DNA from: Gammaproteobacteria bacterium
Lineage (GTDB): Bacteria; Pseudomonadota; Gammaproteobacteria; Pseudomonadales; Azotimanducaceae
Direction: 5' to 3'
Assembly (NCBI GenBank): GCA_009843635.1
Contig: VYDB01000017.1
Coordinates: 1 to 39,874 of the forward strand
Length of the DNA stretch: 39,874 bases
This document shows, piece by piece, positions 11,923 to 19,807 of the stretch. The notes beneath the pieces were generated by a model that saw only the letters and a program-made list of their open reading frames with translations, had not been told where the DNA came from and made no database searches. The first letter of the stretch is position 1. Each line of letters opens with the position of its first letter. A program made the position numbers and the translations under genes.

Positions 11923-13644
11923 ATGAGCGAGTCTGCCGCAGCCAGCGAGCCGCAATCATCTTCCCATCAACCGCGCAGCCGTGCCGGCGGCGCGATGCCG
12001 TTCCACAAGTACCGCCCGTTTGCGCCCATCGACCTGCCCGGCCGGCAATGGCCGGGCCGGACCCTTGAACGCGCGCCGCGCTGGTGCAGCGTGGATCTGC
12101 GGGACGGCAACCAGGCCTTGATCGATCCCATGAACGTGCAGGAAAAGCTGCGCATGTTCGACCTGTTGCTCGAGGTCGGCTTTGCGGAAATCGAGGTTGG
12201 CTTCCCGGCGGCGTCGCAGCCGGACTTCGACTTCATTCGCCGCATCATCGACGAAGGCCGCATTCCCGATGGCGTCGCCATTCAAGTGCTGTGTCAAGCG
12301 CGTGAGGAGCTCATTGAGCGAACCGTGGAAGCATTGGCCGGCGCGCCCGAGGTCATTTTCCATCTGTACAACTCCACTTCGGAGTTGCAGCGGCGGGTAG
12401 TGTTCGGGATGGACCGCCAAGGCATCATCGACCTCGCGGTGAAGGGCGTCTCCTTGGTCAAGGCGGGTCTTGCGGCCCTGGATTCCGACATCACCTTCGA
12501 ATACTCGCCGGAGAGCTTCACGGGCACGGAACTCGACTTCGCCGTGGACATCTGCACCGCCGTGGCGGAACAGTGGGGCGCGACGGTCGAGAAGCCGATG
12601 ATCGTCAATCTCCCGTCCACCGTGGAAATGGCCACGCCAAATGTCTATGCCGACCAGATCGAGTGGTTCGCCAGCCGCTTCCCGCACCGCGACAAGGCGG
12701 TGGTCAGCCTGCACACCCACAATGACCGGGGCACCGGCATCGCCGCCACCGAATTGGCGCTGCTGGCGGGCGCCGAGCGGGTTGAGGGCACCCTGTTCGG
12801 GAACGGCGAGCGCACCGGCAACTGCGACATCGTCACCATGGCGATGAACCTCTTCAGCCAAGGCGTGGACCCGGAATTGGACTTCCGCAACATGCCTCGC
12901 ATCCGCCAAACCGTGGAGGCCATCAACAAGCTGCCCGTGCACGAACGCCACCCCTACGCAGGCGACTTGGTGTTCACGGCCTTCTCGGGCTCCCACCAGG
13001 ACGCCATCAAGAAGGGCATGGCGCAGGTCGATCCGGACCATTGGGAAGTGCCCTACCTGCCCATCGACCCCGGCGACGTGGGTTCGTCCTACAAGGAAAC
13101 CGTGCGCGTCAACAGCCAGTCGGGCAAGGGCGGCGTCGGCTTCCTGCTCGAGGAGTTCTACGGCATCATTCTGCCCCGGGAGATGCTCAAGGAGTTCAGC
13201 GGCGTCGTCCAAAAGCTGACCGAGACCCTCGACCGGGAAATCAAGGCCCAGGAAATCCACCAGGCACTGCTTGATGAGTACGCCGTGGAGGGCGGTCCCT
13301 ACCGGCTGGTTGACTTTGACGTGCTGACTGGACACCGCGCCGAGCAACGGTGCGTCGCCCGCATCGAGGCGTCCGAGCAGTTGGTCACCATCGACGGCGA
13401 GGGCGGCGGCCCCATCGAAGCCTTCGTTCATGGCCTCGAGGAGACCTTCAACGAGCCCGTCAACATCGTCGAATACCACGAGCATGCGCTGACCACGGGC
13501 AGTGACGCCCAGGCCATCTGCCTGCTCGCCATCGAGGATGCCGATGGCGGGCGGTGCTATGGCGTGGGCGTCAGCCGCAACACCATCACGGCTTCCTTCA
13601 ACGGGGTTATTGCCGCGTTGAACCGCCGTTGGCGCGCGACCTGA
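11923..13644 (+). CDS. leuA: 2-isopropylmalate synthase, type 2 (LeuA)
   Basis: LeuA condenses acetyl-CoA and 2-oxoisovalerate, the first committed step to leucine. The 573-residue protein is of the long LeuA2 type found in Pseudomonas and actinobacteria: a catalytic TIM barrel (DLRDGNQAL near residue 60; HTHNDRGTGIAATELALLAG; GNGERTGN), linker domains with SGSHQDAIKKG, and a C-terminal regulatory domain ending in NTITASFNGVIAALNRRW, where leucine feedback acts in the family. The ATG at 11923 follows GGAG (11911-11914) by 8 nt; an in-frame TTG two codons earlier is less likely. No leuB, leuC or leuD adjoins it. Confidence 0.97.
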   Translation: MSESAAASEPQSSSHQPRSRAGGAMPFHKYRPFAPIDLPGRQWPGRTLERAPRWCSVDLRDGNQALIDPMNVQEKLRMFDLLLEVGFAEIEVGFPAASQPDFDFIRRIIDEGRIPDGVAIQVLCQAREELIERTVEALAGAPEVIFHLYNSTSELQRRVVFGMDRQGIIDLAVKGVSLVKAGLAALDSDITFEYSPESFTGTELDFAVDICTAVAEQWGATVEKPMIVNLPSTVEMATPNVYADQIEWFASRFPHRDKAVVSLHTHNDRGTGIAATELALLAGAERVEGTLFGNGERTGNCDIVTMAMNLFSQGVDPELDFRNMPRIRQTVEAINKLPVHERHPYAGDLVFTAFSGSHQDAIKKGMAQVDPDHWEVPYLPIDPGDVGSSYKETVRVNSQSGKGGVGFLLEEFYGIILPREMLKEFSGVVQKLTETLDREIKAQEIHQALLDEYAVEGGPYRLVDFDVLTGHRAEQRCVARIEASEQLVTIDGEGGGPIEAFVHGLEETFNEPVNIVEYHEHALTTGSDAQAICLLAIEDADGGRCYGVGVSRNTITASFNGVIAALNRRWRAT

Positions 13645-13670
13645 CGGTCGCGGCGAGCCTTCGGCCCGTT

Positions 13671-13729
13671 GGAGTTTCGCTGCGCGAAACTCCGCGCTGG
13701 CAAGTTGCGTTCGAGTTGCTTTGCAACTC
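13671..13729. terminator. Two hairpins between convergent leuA and ypjD
   Basis: Hairpin 1 has a 9-bp stem GGAGTTTCG/CGAAACTCC (13671-13679 and 13685-13693) with a 5-nt loop. Hairpin 2 has a 7-bp stem GAGTTGC/GCAACTC (13713-13719 and 13723-13729) with a TTT loop. They fill the 127-bp gap where two genes converge, so they may end transcription from either side. Neither is followed by a strong T-tract, so they could instead be dispersed palindromic repeats. Confidence 0.5.
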
Positions 13730-13771
13730 AGCGGTTGGTTTGTGTGGGACTCTCGCCCGGCTCTTGGGACC

Positions 13772-14596
13772 TCAACCCCGTTGCAGCAGCATCTCGAGCA
13801 CGAACTTGCTGCCGAAGTAGCCGAGCAGCAGGAAGGTGAAGGCGATGATGGTCCAGCGCACCGCGGATGCGCCGCGCCAGCCGAGCCACATGCGGCCTGC
13901 CAACAGGCCCCCGTAGATGGCCCAGGACAGCGATGTCAGCACCGTGTGATGGACCACGTGCTGGGCGAACATGTCATCCAAGTAGAAGAAGCCGGTGCCG
14001 ATGGCGCCGGTCAAGGCGGCGAAGCCGGCCCAGATCATGGCGAACAGCAATCGCTCCATGGTCTCCAAGGGTGGCAGGATGCGCAGCAGCAGGATGTGGC
14101 TGCGGGTTCGTATGCTGCGCTCGACAAAACCAAGCACAATCGACTGAATGGCCGCCATCATCAGGATGCTGTAGGCCAGGATGGAGACGAAGATGTGCGT
14201 TCCGAGCCCGGCATCCGACGCCTCGACCGCCTTGGAGGTGGGCTCGGCGACCAACGACGCCGTCAGGGCCAAGGCCGATAGCGGAAACAGCACGACCAGC
14301 AGGCTGCGGACCGGTTGCACGGTGCTTAGGATCGTCACCAAGGCGACCATGATCAAGGCCGTGAGGCTGGCCACGGGGAGCAGTCCGAGATTGACGCCGC
14401 CGGGGGCGTCAATCTGCGCATGAACGGCGAAGGCGTGCAGAACAATGGCCGGCACCGCCAACGCTGTCAGCAGGCGCATGGAAAGCTTGGCGTTGTGCGC
14501 CAGTGTTCTCGCCTGTAGCCCGGTGCCCGCCAGATAGAGAACGATGGCGATCAGCCCCGGCAATACGGGACTGGCGGCGACAGGATCGAGCGGCAT
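13772..14596 (-). CDS. ypjD: CcsA/YpjD-type inner-membrane protein
   Basis: A 274-residue integral membrane protein of the cytochrome c assembly (CcsA/HemX) superfamily, with about eight hydrophobic segments. The C-terminal part has HHTVLTSLSWAIYGGLLAGR and GWRG, typical of the ypjD group that lies next to ffh in gammaproteobacteria. The precise function is unsettled: the fold suggests haem or cytochrome handling, while E. coli YpjD has been linked to magnesium/cobalt resistance. ATG 14596 was chosen because it places the first hydrophobic helix (PGLIAIVLYLAG) near the N-terminus; an ATG at 14671 would add 25 residues. It is divergent from ffh. Confidence 0.87.
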   Translation of the reverse strand: MPLDPVAASPVLPGLIAIVLYLAGTGLQARTLAHNAKLSMRLLTALAVPAIVLHAFAVHAQIDAPGGVNLGLLPVASLTALIMVALVTILSTVQPVRSLLVVLFPLSALALTASLVAEPTSKAVEASDAGLGTHIFVSILAYSILMMAAIQSIVLGFVERSIRTRSHILLLRILPPLETMERLLFAMIWAGFAALTGAIGTGFFYLDDMFAQHVVHHTVLTSLSWAIYGGLLAGRMWLGWRGASAVRWTIIAFTFLLLGYFGSKFVLEMLLQRG

Positions 14597-14638
14597 GGCC
14601 TGATTGGTTGGGGTAAGGAAATTCGCTGGATGCCCAGT

Positions 14639-14668
14639 TTCGCACACCGTAAGCGCATCCGCTACACT
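14639..14668 (+). promoter_or_regulatory. Possible promoter of ffh
   Basis: TTCGCA (14639-14644, 4/6 to TTGACA), an 18-bp spacer and TACACT (14663-14668, 4/6 to TATAAT), with the ffh ATG 31 nt downstream. This is the only reasonable pair in the 103-bp gap between ypjD and ffh. The call is weak. Confidence 0.35.
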
Positions 14669-14699
14669 CACTCATTTGCGCGTCCAAGCGCCAAAGGCC

Positions 14700-16073
14700 A
14701 TGTTTGAAAAGCTCTCCGATCGATTGAGTGGTGCCCTGAAGGGTTTGTCCGGCAAGGCGCGGCTGACCGAGGACAACGTCGCCGGGGCCCTGCGCGAGGT
14801 GCGCGCCGCCCTGCTTGAGGCGGATGTCGCCTTGTCGGTGGTCCGGTCGTTTACCGACAACGTCAGGCGGCGGGCGCTCGGCCAGTCGGTCGCCGCGGCC
14901 CTCGATCCTGGCGAAGCCCTGGTCAAGATCGTCCATGAAGAGCTCGTGGAGGTCATGGGGCAGGCGAACGATGCGTTGAATCTGGCCACGGTGCCGCCGG
15001 CCGTCATCCTCATGGCAGGACTGCAGGGAGCTGGCAAGACCACGACCGCCGCCAAGCTCGCGCTGTTTGTGAAGGAGCGGCTCAAGAAGCGGGCGGCGCT
15101 GGTCAGCGCCGACGTTTATCGGCCGGCGGCCATTGAGCAACTCGAGGCCTTGGCCAGCCAAGTCGGTGCTCAGTTCGTTGCCTCCAGCGCTTCGGAAACG
15201 CCCATCGCCATCGTCGAGCGAGCGTTGGCGGAGGCGCAGAGCAAGGTTGCGGATGTGCTGATCGTCGATACCGCCGGCCGTTTGGCCGTGGATGCGGCCA
15301 TGATGGATGAAATCGCGGCCTTGCAGAAGCGTCTCAATCCGATTGAAACCCTCTTCGTGGTCGATGCGATGACCGGTCAGGACGCGGCGGCGACTGCCAA
15401 GGCGTTCAATGACGCCTTGGACCTGACCGGCGTGATTCTCGCCAAGGCCGACGGCGACGCCCGGGGCGGAGCGGCGTTGTCGGTGCGCTTCCTGACCGGC
15501 AAACCGATCAAGTTCCTCGGCATGGGCGAAAAGCCCGAGGCGCTGGAGCCCTTCCATCCGGATCGCCTCGCCTCGCGCATTCTGGGCATGGGTGACGTGC
15601 TTTCGCTGATCGAGGAGGCCGAGCGCAAGGTCGATCAGCGCAAGGCCGCGCGCTTGGCCAAGAAGGTTACCCGGCGGCAGAAGTTTGATCTGGCCGATTT
15701 TCGCGACCAGTTGGAGAGCATGGCCAGCATGGGCGGCGTCGGCAGCATGCTGGACAAGCTGCCGGGCATGAACCAAGTGCCGGCCTCGGCCCGAGCCCAA
15801 CTCGACGACGGCCAATTTCGCCGCATGGCGGTGATCATCGACTCCATGACCCCCCATGAACGCCGCTTCCCGGATGTCGTCAACAGCTCCCGCAAGCAGC
15901 GCATTGCCCGAGGCAGCGGCACCACCGTCATCGACGTCAACCGCATGCTCAAGCAGCACCGGCAGATGCAGAAGATGATGAAGAAGTTCGGCCGCAAGGG
16001 CGGCATGCAGAACATGATGCGCGGCCTGCAAGGAATCAAGGGCACCGGGCGCCCGCCGGGGCTGCGGCGCTGA
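14700..16073 (+). CDS. ffh: Signal recognition particle protein (Ffh)
   Basis: Ffh is the GTPase that binds signal sequences of nascent membrane proteins and docks at FtsY. The 457-residue product has the helical N domain, the G domain with P-loop GLQGAGKTT (107-115), DTAGRL and KADGDARGGAAL, and the methionine-rich M domain (MASMGGVGSMLDKLPGM; QMQKMMKKFGRKGGMQNMM) that binds 4.5S RNA and signal peptides. ATG 14700 gives the typical MFEKLSDRLS start and usual length. It lies 73 nt before rpsP, as in many proteobacteria. Confidence 0.98.
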   Translation: MFEKLSDRLSGALKGLSGKARLTEDNVAGALREVRAALLEADVALSVVRSFTDNVRRRALGQSVAAALDPGEALVKIVHEELVEVMGQANDALNLATVPPAVILMAGLQGAGKTTTAAKLALFVKERLKKRAALVSADVYRPAAIEQLEALASQVGAQFVASSASETPIAIVERALAEAQSKVADVLIVDTAGRLAVDAAMMDEIAALQKRLNPIETLFVVDAMTGQDAAATAKAFNDALDLTGVILAKADGDARGGAALSVRFLTGKPIKFLGMGEKPEALEPFHPDRLASRILGMGDVLSLIEEAERKVDQRKAARLAKKVTRRQKFDLADFRDQLESMASMGGVGSMLDKLPGMNQVPASARAQLDDGQFRRMAVIIDSMTPHERRFPDVVNSSRKQRIARGSGTTVIDVNRMLKQHRQMQKMMKKFGRKGGMQNMMRGLQGIKGTGRPPGLRR

Positions 16074-16109
16074 CGCGCTTTACCTGTTTCATTGGCGCAC
16101 CCGCTCCAT

Positions 16110-16115
16110 TAGAAT
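16110..16115 (+). promoter_or_regulatory. Candidate -10 element of the rpsP operon
   Basis: TAGAAT followed by GCGCCCCC, 31 nt upstream of the rpsP ATG: a 5/6 -10 match with a very GC-rich discriminator, as expected for a growth-rate and ppGpp-controlled ribosomal promoter. The -35 region (TTTCAT at 16087-16092, 17-bp spacer) is poor. The same TAGAATGCG motif precedes skp and pal. Confidence 0.5.
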
Positions 16116-16146
16116 GCGCCCCCTTTCCATCTAGGGGCTGCAAGGC

Positions 16147-16560
16147 ATGGTGACGATTCGCTTGGCGCGGCATGGCGCCAAGAAAAATCCCTTCTATCAC
16201 ATCACGGTGGCGGACCGCCGTGCCAAGCGCGATGGGCGCTTCATTGAGCGGGTGGGCTTTTTCAATCCCTTGGCTCGGGGCCGGGAAGAGGCGTTGCGGG
16301 TTGATCTCGAGCGAGTCGATCACTGGCTGGCTGAAGGCGCCAAGCCGTCGGACCGGGTGCGACAGCTCATCAAGCAGGCGCGCAAGCAGGCGCTCGCGCC
16401 AGCCGAGGCACCGCCCGTCGCTGCGGAAGAGGCTCCGGTGGATGAAGCCGCCGGGGAGGAAGCTGCCGTGGAGGAAGCCGCGGTCGAGGAACAAGTGGCT
16501 GAGGAAGCGGTCGCTGAGGAAGCGGCCGCGGACCAACCCGCCGAGGCCAGCGAAGCCTGA
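16147..16560 (+). CDS. rpsP: 30S ribosomal protein S16 with long acidic tail
   Basis: S16 is an early-binding protein of the 30S subunit. Residues 1-82 match the whole canonical protein ([40 protein letters not shown]). Residues 83-137 form an extra Ala/Glu/Val/Pro tail with repeats such as [12 protein letters not shown] and [10 protein letters not shown], strongly acidic and probably disordered, so the protein is 137 instead of about 82 residues. Such tails occur in some proteobacteria. The gene heads rpsP-rimM-trmD-rplS-xerD. Confidence 0.97.
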   Translation: MVTIRLARHGAKKNPFYHITVADRRAKRDGRFIERVGFFNPLARGREEALRVDLERVDHWLAEGAKPSDRVRQLIKQARKQALAPAEAPPVAAEEAPVDEAAGEEAAVEEAAVEEQVAEEAVAEEAAADQPAEASEA

Positions 16561-16580
16561 CCGAGCGGGATGGCGAACTA

Positions 16581-17096
16581 GTGACCGTCGGTCAAGTCGG
16601 CGGTGCTTATGGCGTCCAGGGCTGGGTGCGCATCGTCTCCTTTACCGATCCACCGTCCAATTTGCTTGACTATCAGCCGTGGCATTTGCGTTTGAAGGGG
16701 GCGGATGGACGGGAACCTCATTGGCAGCCCTGTCTTGCGCAGGCCATTAGGCCCCATGGCGACGGCTTCGTGGCCCGTTTTCGGGAGGTCGCCGACCGCG
16801 ATGCGGCATTGCGCCTCTCGGGGGCGGAAATCGGGGTTCCGGAATCCTGCCTGCCTGCGCCCGGCGACGGCGAATTCTATTGGCGCGATCTCATCGGGCT
16901 TCGGGTAGTGGACCAAAATGGCGTGGAACTGGGTGTGGTGGGCGAGCTGATGCCGACCGGCATTCACGATGTCCTAGTCGTCCAAGGCGGCAAGCAAGGC
17001 GGCGAAGCGGTGTTGATTCCCTTTGTGAGCGCCCACGTGGGGGCGGTGCGCATCCAGGATGGCGTCATTGAAGTCCATTGGGAGGCGCCGCAGTGA
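16581..17096 (+). CDS. rimM: 16S rRNA processing protein RimM
   Basis: RimM assists maturation of the 30S head domain, binding S19. The 171-residue product starts TVGQVGGAYGVQGWVRIVSFTDPP, the N-terminal beta-barrel, and its PRC-barrel domain has FYWRDLIGLRV and the conserved DVLVVQGG. The start is a GTG at 16581 directly after an in-frame TAG, so no longer in-frame version is possible. It lies 20 nt after rpsP. Its stop overlaps the trmD GTG start. Confidence 0.96.
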   Translation: MTVGQVGGAYGVQGWVRIVSFTDPPSNLLDYQPWHLRLKGADGREPHWQPCLAQAIRPHGDGFVARFREVADRDAALRLSGAEIGVPESCLPAPGDGEFYWRDLIGLRVVDQNGVELGVVGELMPTGIHDVLVVQGGKQGGEAVLIPFVSAHVGAVRIQDGVIEVHWEAPQ

Positions 17097-17896
17097 ATCT
17101 ATGGGTCGGCTTGGTCTCCCTGTTCCCGGAGATGGTTTCGGCGATCGCTTCGGCGGGCATCCTGGGCCGGGCGATTCGGCGCGGCGAGATGGGTCTCGAG
17201 GTGTTCAATCCCCGGGACCATGCCAGCGACCGACGCCGCACGGTTGATGACCGACCTTACGGCGGCGGCCCGGGCATGGTCATGATGGCGGAGCCCCTGT
17301 TGGGGGCGATCGGGGCGGCCCGCGAGCGAGCGCCGTCGCCGCCTCGGGTGGTCTATCTGTCACCCCAAGGCGCCCGGCTCGATCAGCCCGGGGTGGAGCG
17401 CCTTTCCCGGCTGGGCAGCTTGGTGCTCATTGCCGGACGTTATGAGGGCATTGACGAACGGGTCGTCGAGTTGGCGGTGGACGAGGAGCTGTCCATTGGC
17501 GACTACATCCTAAGCGGCGGCGAGCTGCCGGCCATGGTGCTGGCCGATGCCCTGTGCCGGTTGCTGCCCGGCGCCTTGAACAACGAGGAGTCGATTCAAA
17601 CCGAATCTCTGCTTGATGGATTGCTCGAATACCCGCAATATACGCGCCCGGAGCAGGTGGGGCCGCTTAAGGTGCCGACGGTGCTGCTAGGCGGCGACCA
17701 CGGCGCCGTTCGCCGCTGGCGGCGCACGCAGGCCCTGCTGCGCACTTGGCGGCGGCGCCCTGACTTGCTGACCTCAAGGGCGCTATCGGATGCCGACTCG
17801 GCCCTGCTGAAAGCAGGCTTGCTGAAAGCAGGCCTGCCGGCCGAGGCGCCTGCGGCAGAACAAGGGTCGAACGGCGGTGGGATTGAAGGAGATTGA
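17093..17896 (+). CDS. trmD: tRNA (guanine-N1)-methyltransferase (TrmD)
   Basis: TrmD makes m1G37 in tRNAs reading CNN codons, preventing frameshifts. The 267-residue SPOUT-fold protein starts [14 protein letters not shown] and has the S-adenosylmethionine knot motifs [23 protein letters not shown] and [20 protein letters not shown] 17093 forms a GTGA overlap with rimM. The C-terminus carries a small in-frame duplication (LLKAG twice) and an Ala/Glu/Gly tail of low conservation. rplS follows after 2 nt. Confidence 0.97.
   Translation: MNLWVGLVSLFPEMVSAIASAGILGRAIRRGEMGLEVFNPRDHASDRRRTVDDRPYGGGPGMVMMAEPLLGAIGAARERAPSPPRVVYLSPQGARLDQPGVERLSRLGSLVLIAGRYEGIDERVVELAVDEELSIGDYILSGGELPAMVLADALCRLLPGALNNEESIQTESLLDGLLEYPQYTRPEQVGPLKVPTVLLGGDHGAVRRWRRTQALLRTWRRRPDLLTSRALSDADSALLKAGLLKAGLPAEAPAAEQGSNGGGIEGD
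17806..17835 (+). repeat. 15-bp tandem duplication inside trmD
   Basis: GCTGAAAGCAGGCTT is followed directly by GCTGAAAGCAGGCCT (one mismatch). In frame it codes for [10 protein letters not shown] near the C-terminus of TrmD, outside the catalytic knot. It looks like a recent replication-slippage event. Confidence 0.85.
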
Positions 17897-17898
17897 GA

Positions 17899-18249
17899 AT
17901 GCGCAGGAACAAAGTGCTTGAAGGCTTGGAAAACGAACAGTTGAAAACCGACCTGCCGGACTTCTCCCCGGGCGACACCGTGGTGGTGCAGGTCAAGGTG
18001 CGCGAGGGTAGCCGGGAACGGCTGCAGGCCTTCGAGGGCGTGGTGATCGGCAAGCGCAACCGCGGCCTCAACTCCGCCTTCACCGTGCGCAAGATGTCCC
18101 ACGGCGTGGGCGTGGAGCGCACCTTCCAGACCCACAGCCCGTTGATCGCCTCGGTCACCGTGAAGCGGCGCGGCGACGTGCGCAAGGCCAAGCTCTACTA
18201 CCTGCGGCAACGCTCTGGCCGAGCGGCTCGCATCAAGGAAAAGGTCTAG
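17899..18249 (+). CDS. rplS: 50S ribosomal protein L19
   Basis: L19 lies at the 30S-50S interface. The 116-residue product has the family features: [36 protein letters not shown] and [15 protein letters not shown], ending [19 protein letters not shown] 17899 follows AAGGAG (17886-17891) by 7 nt, the best ribosome binding site in the operon, as expected for a highly made protein downstream of low-expression rimM and trmD. Confidence 0.98.
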   Translation: MRRNKVLEGLENEQLKTDLPDFSPGDTVVVQVKVREGSRERLQAFEGVVIGKRNRGLNSAFTVRKMSHGVGVERTFQTHSPLIASVTVKRRGDVRKAKLYYLRQRSGRAARIKEKV

Positions 18250-18275
18250 CGAAGCGAGGCCCTAGGGGGTGCGCC

Positions 18276-19148
18276 TTGAGCGCCGCCATTGATGAGTACC
18301 TTGAGGAAATCTGGCTAGCCAAGGGATTGAGCGAAAACACCTTGGCCGCCTACCGGCGCGATCTTGCCGCCTTGGAGTCGAACCTCGGCAAGGCGTTGCT
18401 GGACGCGACCGCTGCCGACCTGATGGCCGTCATGGCCAGCCGCTACGATCAGGGCTACCGGGCGACGAGTTCCGCCCGCTGGCTGTCCTGCATCAAGGGG
18501 TTCTACCGACATAGCCTTGGCAAGGGTCGCATCGGCACAGACCCAGCCGTCCATTTGGAGTATCCGAAACTGGGACGGCCTTTGCCGTCATCGCTGTCCG
18601 AAGCCCAGGTGGAGGAGCTGTTGAGGGCTCCGGACGCCAGCACTGCCGTCGGCTTGCGGGACCGCGCCATGCTGGAGCTGCTGTACGCCACGGGTTTGCG
18701 GGTCTCCGAACTCGTACGCTTGGAGGTCGGGTCGCTCAACTTACGCCAGGGCGTGATCAGGGTGATCGGCAAGGGCGGCAAGGAACGCTTGGTGCCGGTC
18801 GGCCAAGAGGCGCTCGCTTGGGTGGGGCGGTTCGTCGCCGAAGGCCGCGGAAAGTTGGGCGGGGAGGGCACCAGGGCGCTGTTCCCCAGCAACCGGGGCC
18901 GCGCCATGGTCCGGCAGACCTTCTGGCACGCCATCAAGCGTTATGCGGCGGCGGCCGGCATTGAGCAAAACCTGTCGCCCCACGGCCTGCGCCATGCCTT
19001 CGCCACCCACCTGCTGAACCATGGCGCGGATTTACGGGCGGTGCAGATGATGCTTGGCCACGCCGACCTTTCCACGACCCAGATCTACACCCACGTAGCC
19101 CAGGCGCGGCTCAAGTCCCTTCACCAAGCGCATCACCCCCGTGGATAG
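18276..19148 (+). CDS. xerD: Site-specific tyrosine recombinase XerD
   Basis: XerD acts with XerC at dif to resolve chromosome dimers at the septum with FtsK. The 290-residue protein has the SAM-like N-terminal domain (1-105) and the full catalytic set R142, K166, H236, R239, H262 and nucleophile Y271. The C-terminal STTQIYTHVAQARLKSLHQAHHPR is the XerD rather than XerC signature. The start is a TTG at 18276 after AGGGGG (18264-18269). It lies 26 nt after rplS, so it may be read through from the ribosomal operon. The catalytic-residue complement argues against an integron or phage integrase. Confidence 0.95.
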   Translation: MSAAIDEYLEEIWLAKGLSENTLAAYRRDLAALESNLGKALLDATAADLMAVMASRYDQGYRATSSARWLSCIKGFYRHSLGKGRIGTDPAVHLEYPKLGRPLPSSLSEAQVEELLRAPDASTAVGLRDRAMLELLYATGLRVSELVRLEVGSLNLRQGVIRVIGKGGKERLVPVGQEALAWVGRFVAEGRGKLGGEGTRALFPSNRGRAMVRQTFWHAIKRYAAAAGIEQNLSPHGLRHAFATHLLNHGADLRAVQMMLGHADLSTTQIYTHVAQARLKSLHQAHHPRG

Positions 19149-19173
19149 TCGTATAGCGCATCGTTCGGGAACC

Positions 19174-19287
19174 GGGAGTGGGCGCACGGCGCGGGCCTCC
19201 GGTACACCAGGCGGGGTTGGCTTGCGGGAGGTTGGGCTTACCAGGAGCCTTAACAGTACCGGATGCCCGCGCCGCGCACCCACTCCC
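19174..19287. repeat. Large imperfect palindrome, possible MITE or structured RNA
   Basis: Two 32-bp arms (19174-19205 and 19256-19287) pair at 29 of 32 positions around a 50-nt centre. The outer arm begins GGGAGTGGG and ends CTCCGGTAC. On the plus strand the three misfits are two C-A and one C-T; on the minus strand the two C-A become G-U wobbles, so a minus-strand RNA would pair at 31 of 32. I see no clear target-site duplication and no transposase. The rest of the 258-bp gap between xerD and the FmdB-like gene (19149-19406) holds only a TAATAT -10-like string at 19326-19331 without a good -35. Confidence 0.75.
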
Positions 19288-19406
19288 TCACTCCCTCCTT
19301 GCGTTCGACGGGAGCATCGCGTTTCTAATATCATGCGCGCCCCAAGCGTTGCAGCACTTTCCTAGGTGTTGGGCGCATTCCCGACTAACGGCTTTGAGGA
19401 ACATCG

Positions 19407-19802
19407 ATGCCCATCTACGAGTATCGCTGCGAGAACTGCGGCCATGAGATGGAGGCCATCCAGAAGATCAGCGAGCCGCCCTTGGTGGACTGCCCGCAGT
19501 GCGAGGCGGCTAGTTTGCGGAAGAAGATCTCCGCAGTGGCGTTTCGCTTGAAAGGCAGCGGTTGGTATGAGACGGACTTCAAGTCCGGGCAGCAGAGAAA
19601 CCTGGCCGGTGCCGATGGCGGGGCGGACAAGGACTCGTCCAGCGGCGACGGCGACAAGGCCCCAGCGTCCGCGGCCAGCGATGCCGGGGGCGATGCGGGC
19701 AAGGACGCCAAGAAAAACGGCAAGACCACTGAAAAGGCGGCAAGCGGCGGCAAAGCCAGCGGCGTCGCGGCCAAGGCGGCTTCGGCTGCCGCCTCGGAAT
19801 AG
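19407..19802 (+). CDS. FmdB-family zinc-ribbon protein
   Basis: Residues 1-60 are the FmdB-type regulatory zinc ribbon: [16 protein letters not shown] with Cys pairs C8/C11 and C29/C32, which should bind one zinc, then [23 protein letters not shown]. Residues 65-131 are a low-complexity Gly/Ala/Asp/Lys/Ser tail, probably disordered. Small proteins of this family often precede aspS in proteobacteria; the cellular role is not established. It ends 5 nt before the aspS GTG, so the two are one transcript. Confidence 0.92.
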   Translation: MPIYEYRCENCGHEMEAIQKISEPPLVDCPQCEAASLRKKISAVAFRLKGSGWYETDFKSGQQRNLAGADGGADKDSSSGDGDKAPASAASDAGGDAGKDAKKNGKTTEKAASGGKASGVAAKAASAAASE

Positions 19803-19807
19803 GCCCC

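Noticed and set aside
11956-13485. A 509-codon open frame on the minus strand opposite leuA
   Set aside because: It is a shadow of the high-GC leuA gene; its composition is His/Val/Leu-rich without domain logic, and leuA is clear on the other strand.
14409-16031. A 540-codon open frame on the minus strand opposite ffh
   Set aside because: A shadow of ffh; low-complexity His/Leu/Gly sequence with no motif.
19174-19287. Insertion sequence with target-site duplication
   Set aside because: No transposase frame and no matching direct repeats at the flanks; kept only as a palindromic element.
19141-19365. A 74-codon open frame after xerD
   Set aside because: It runs through both arms of the palindrome, overlaps the end of xerD and has no ribosome binding site; composition is not protein-like.
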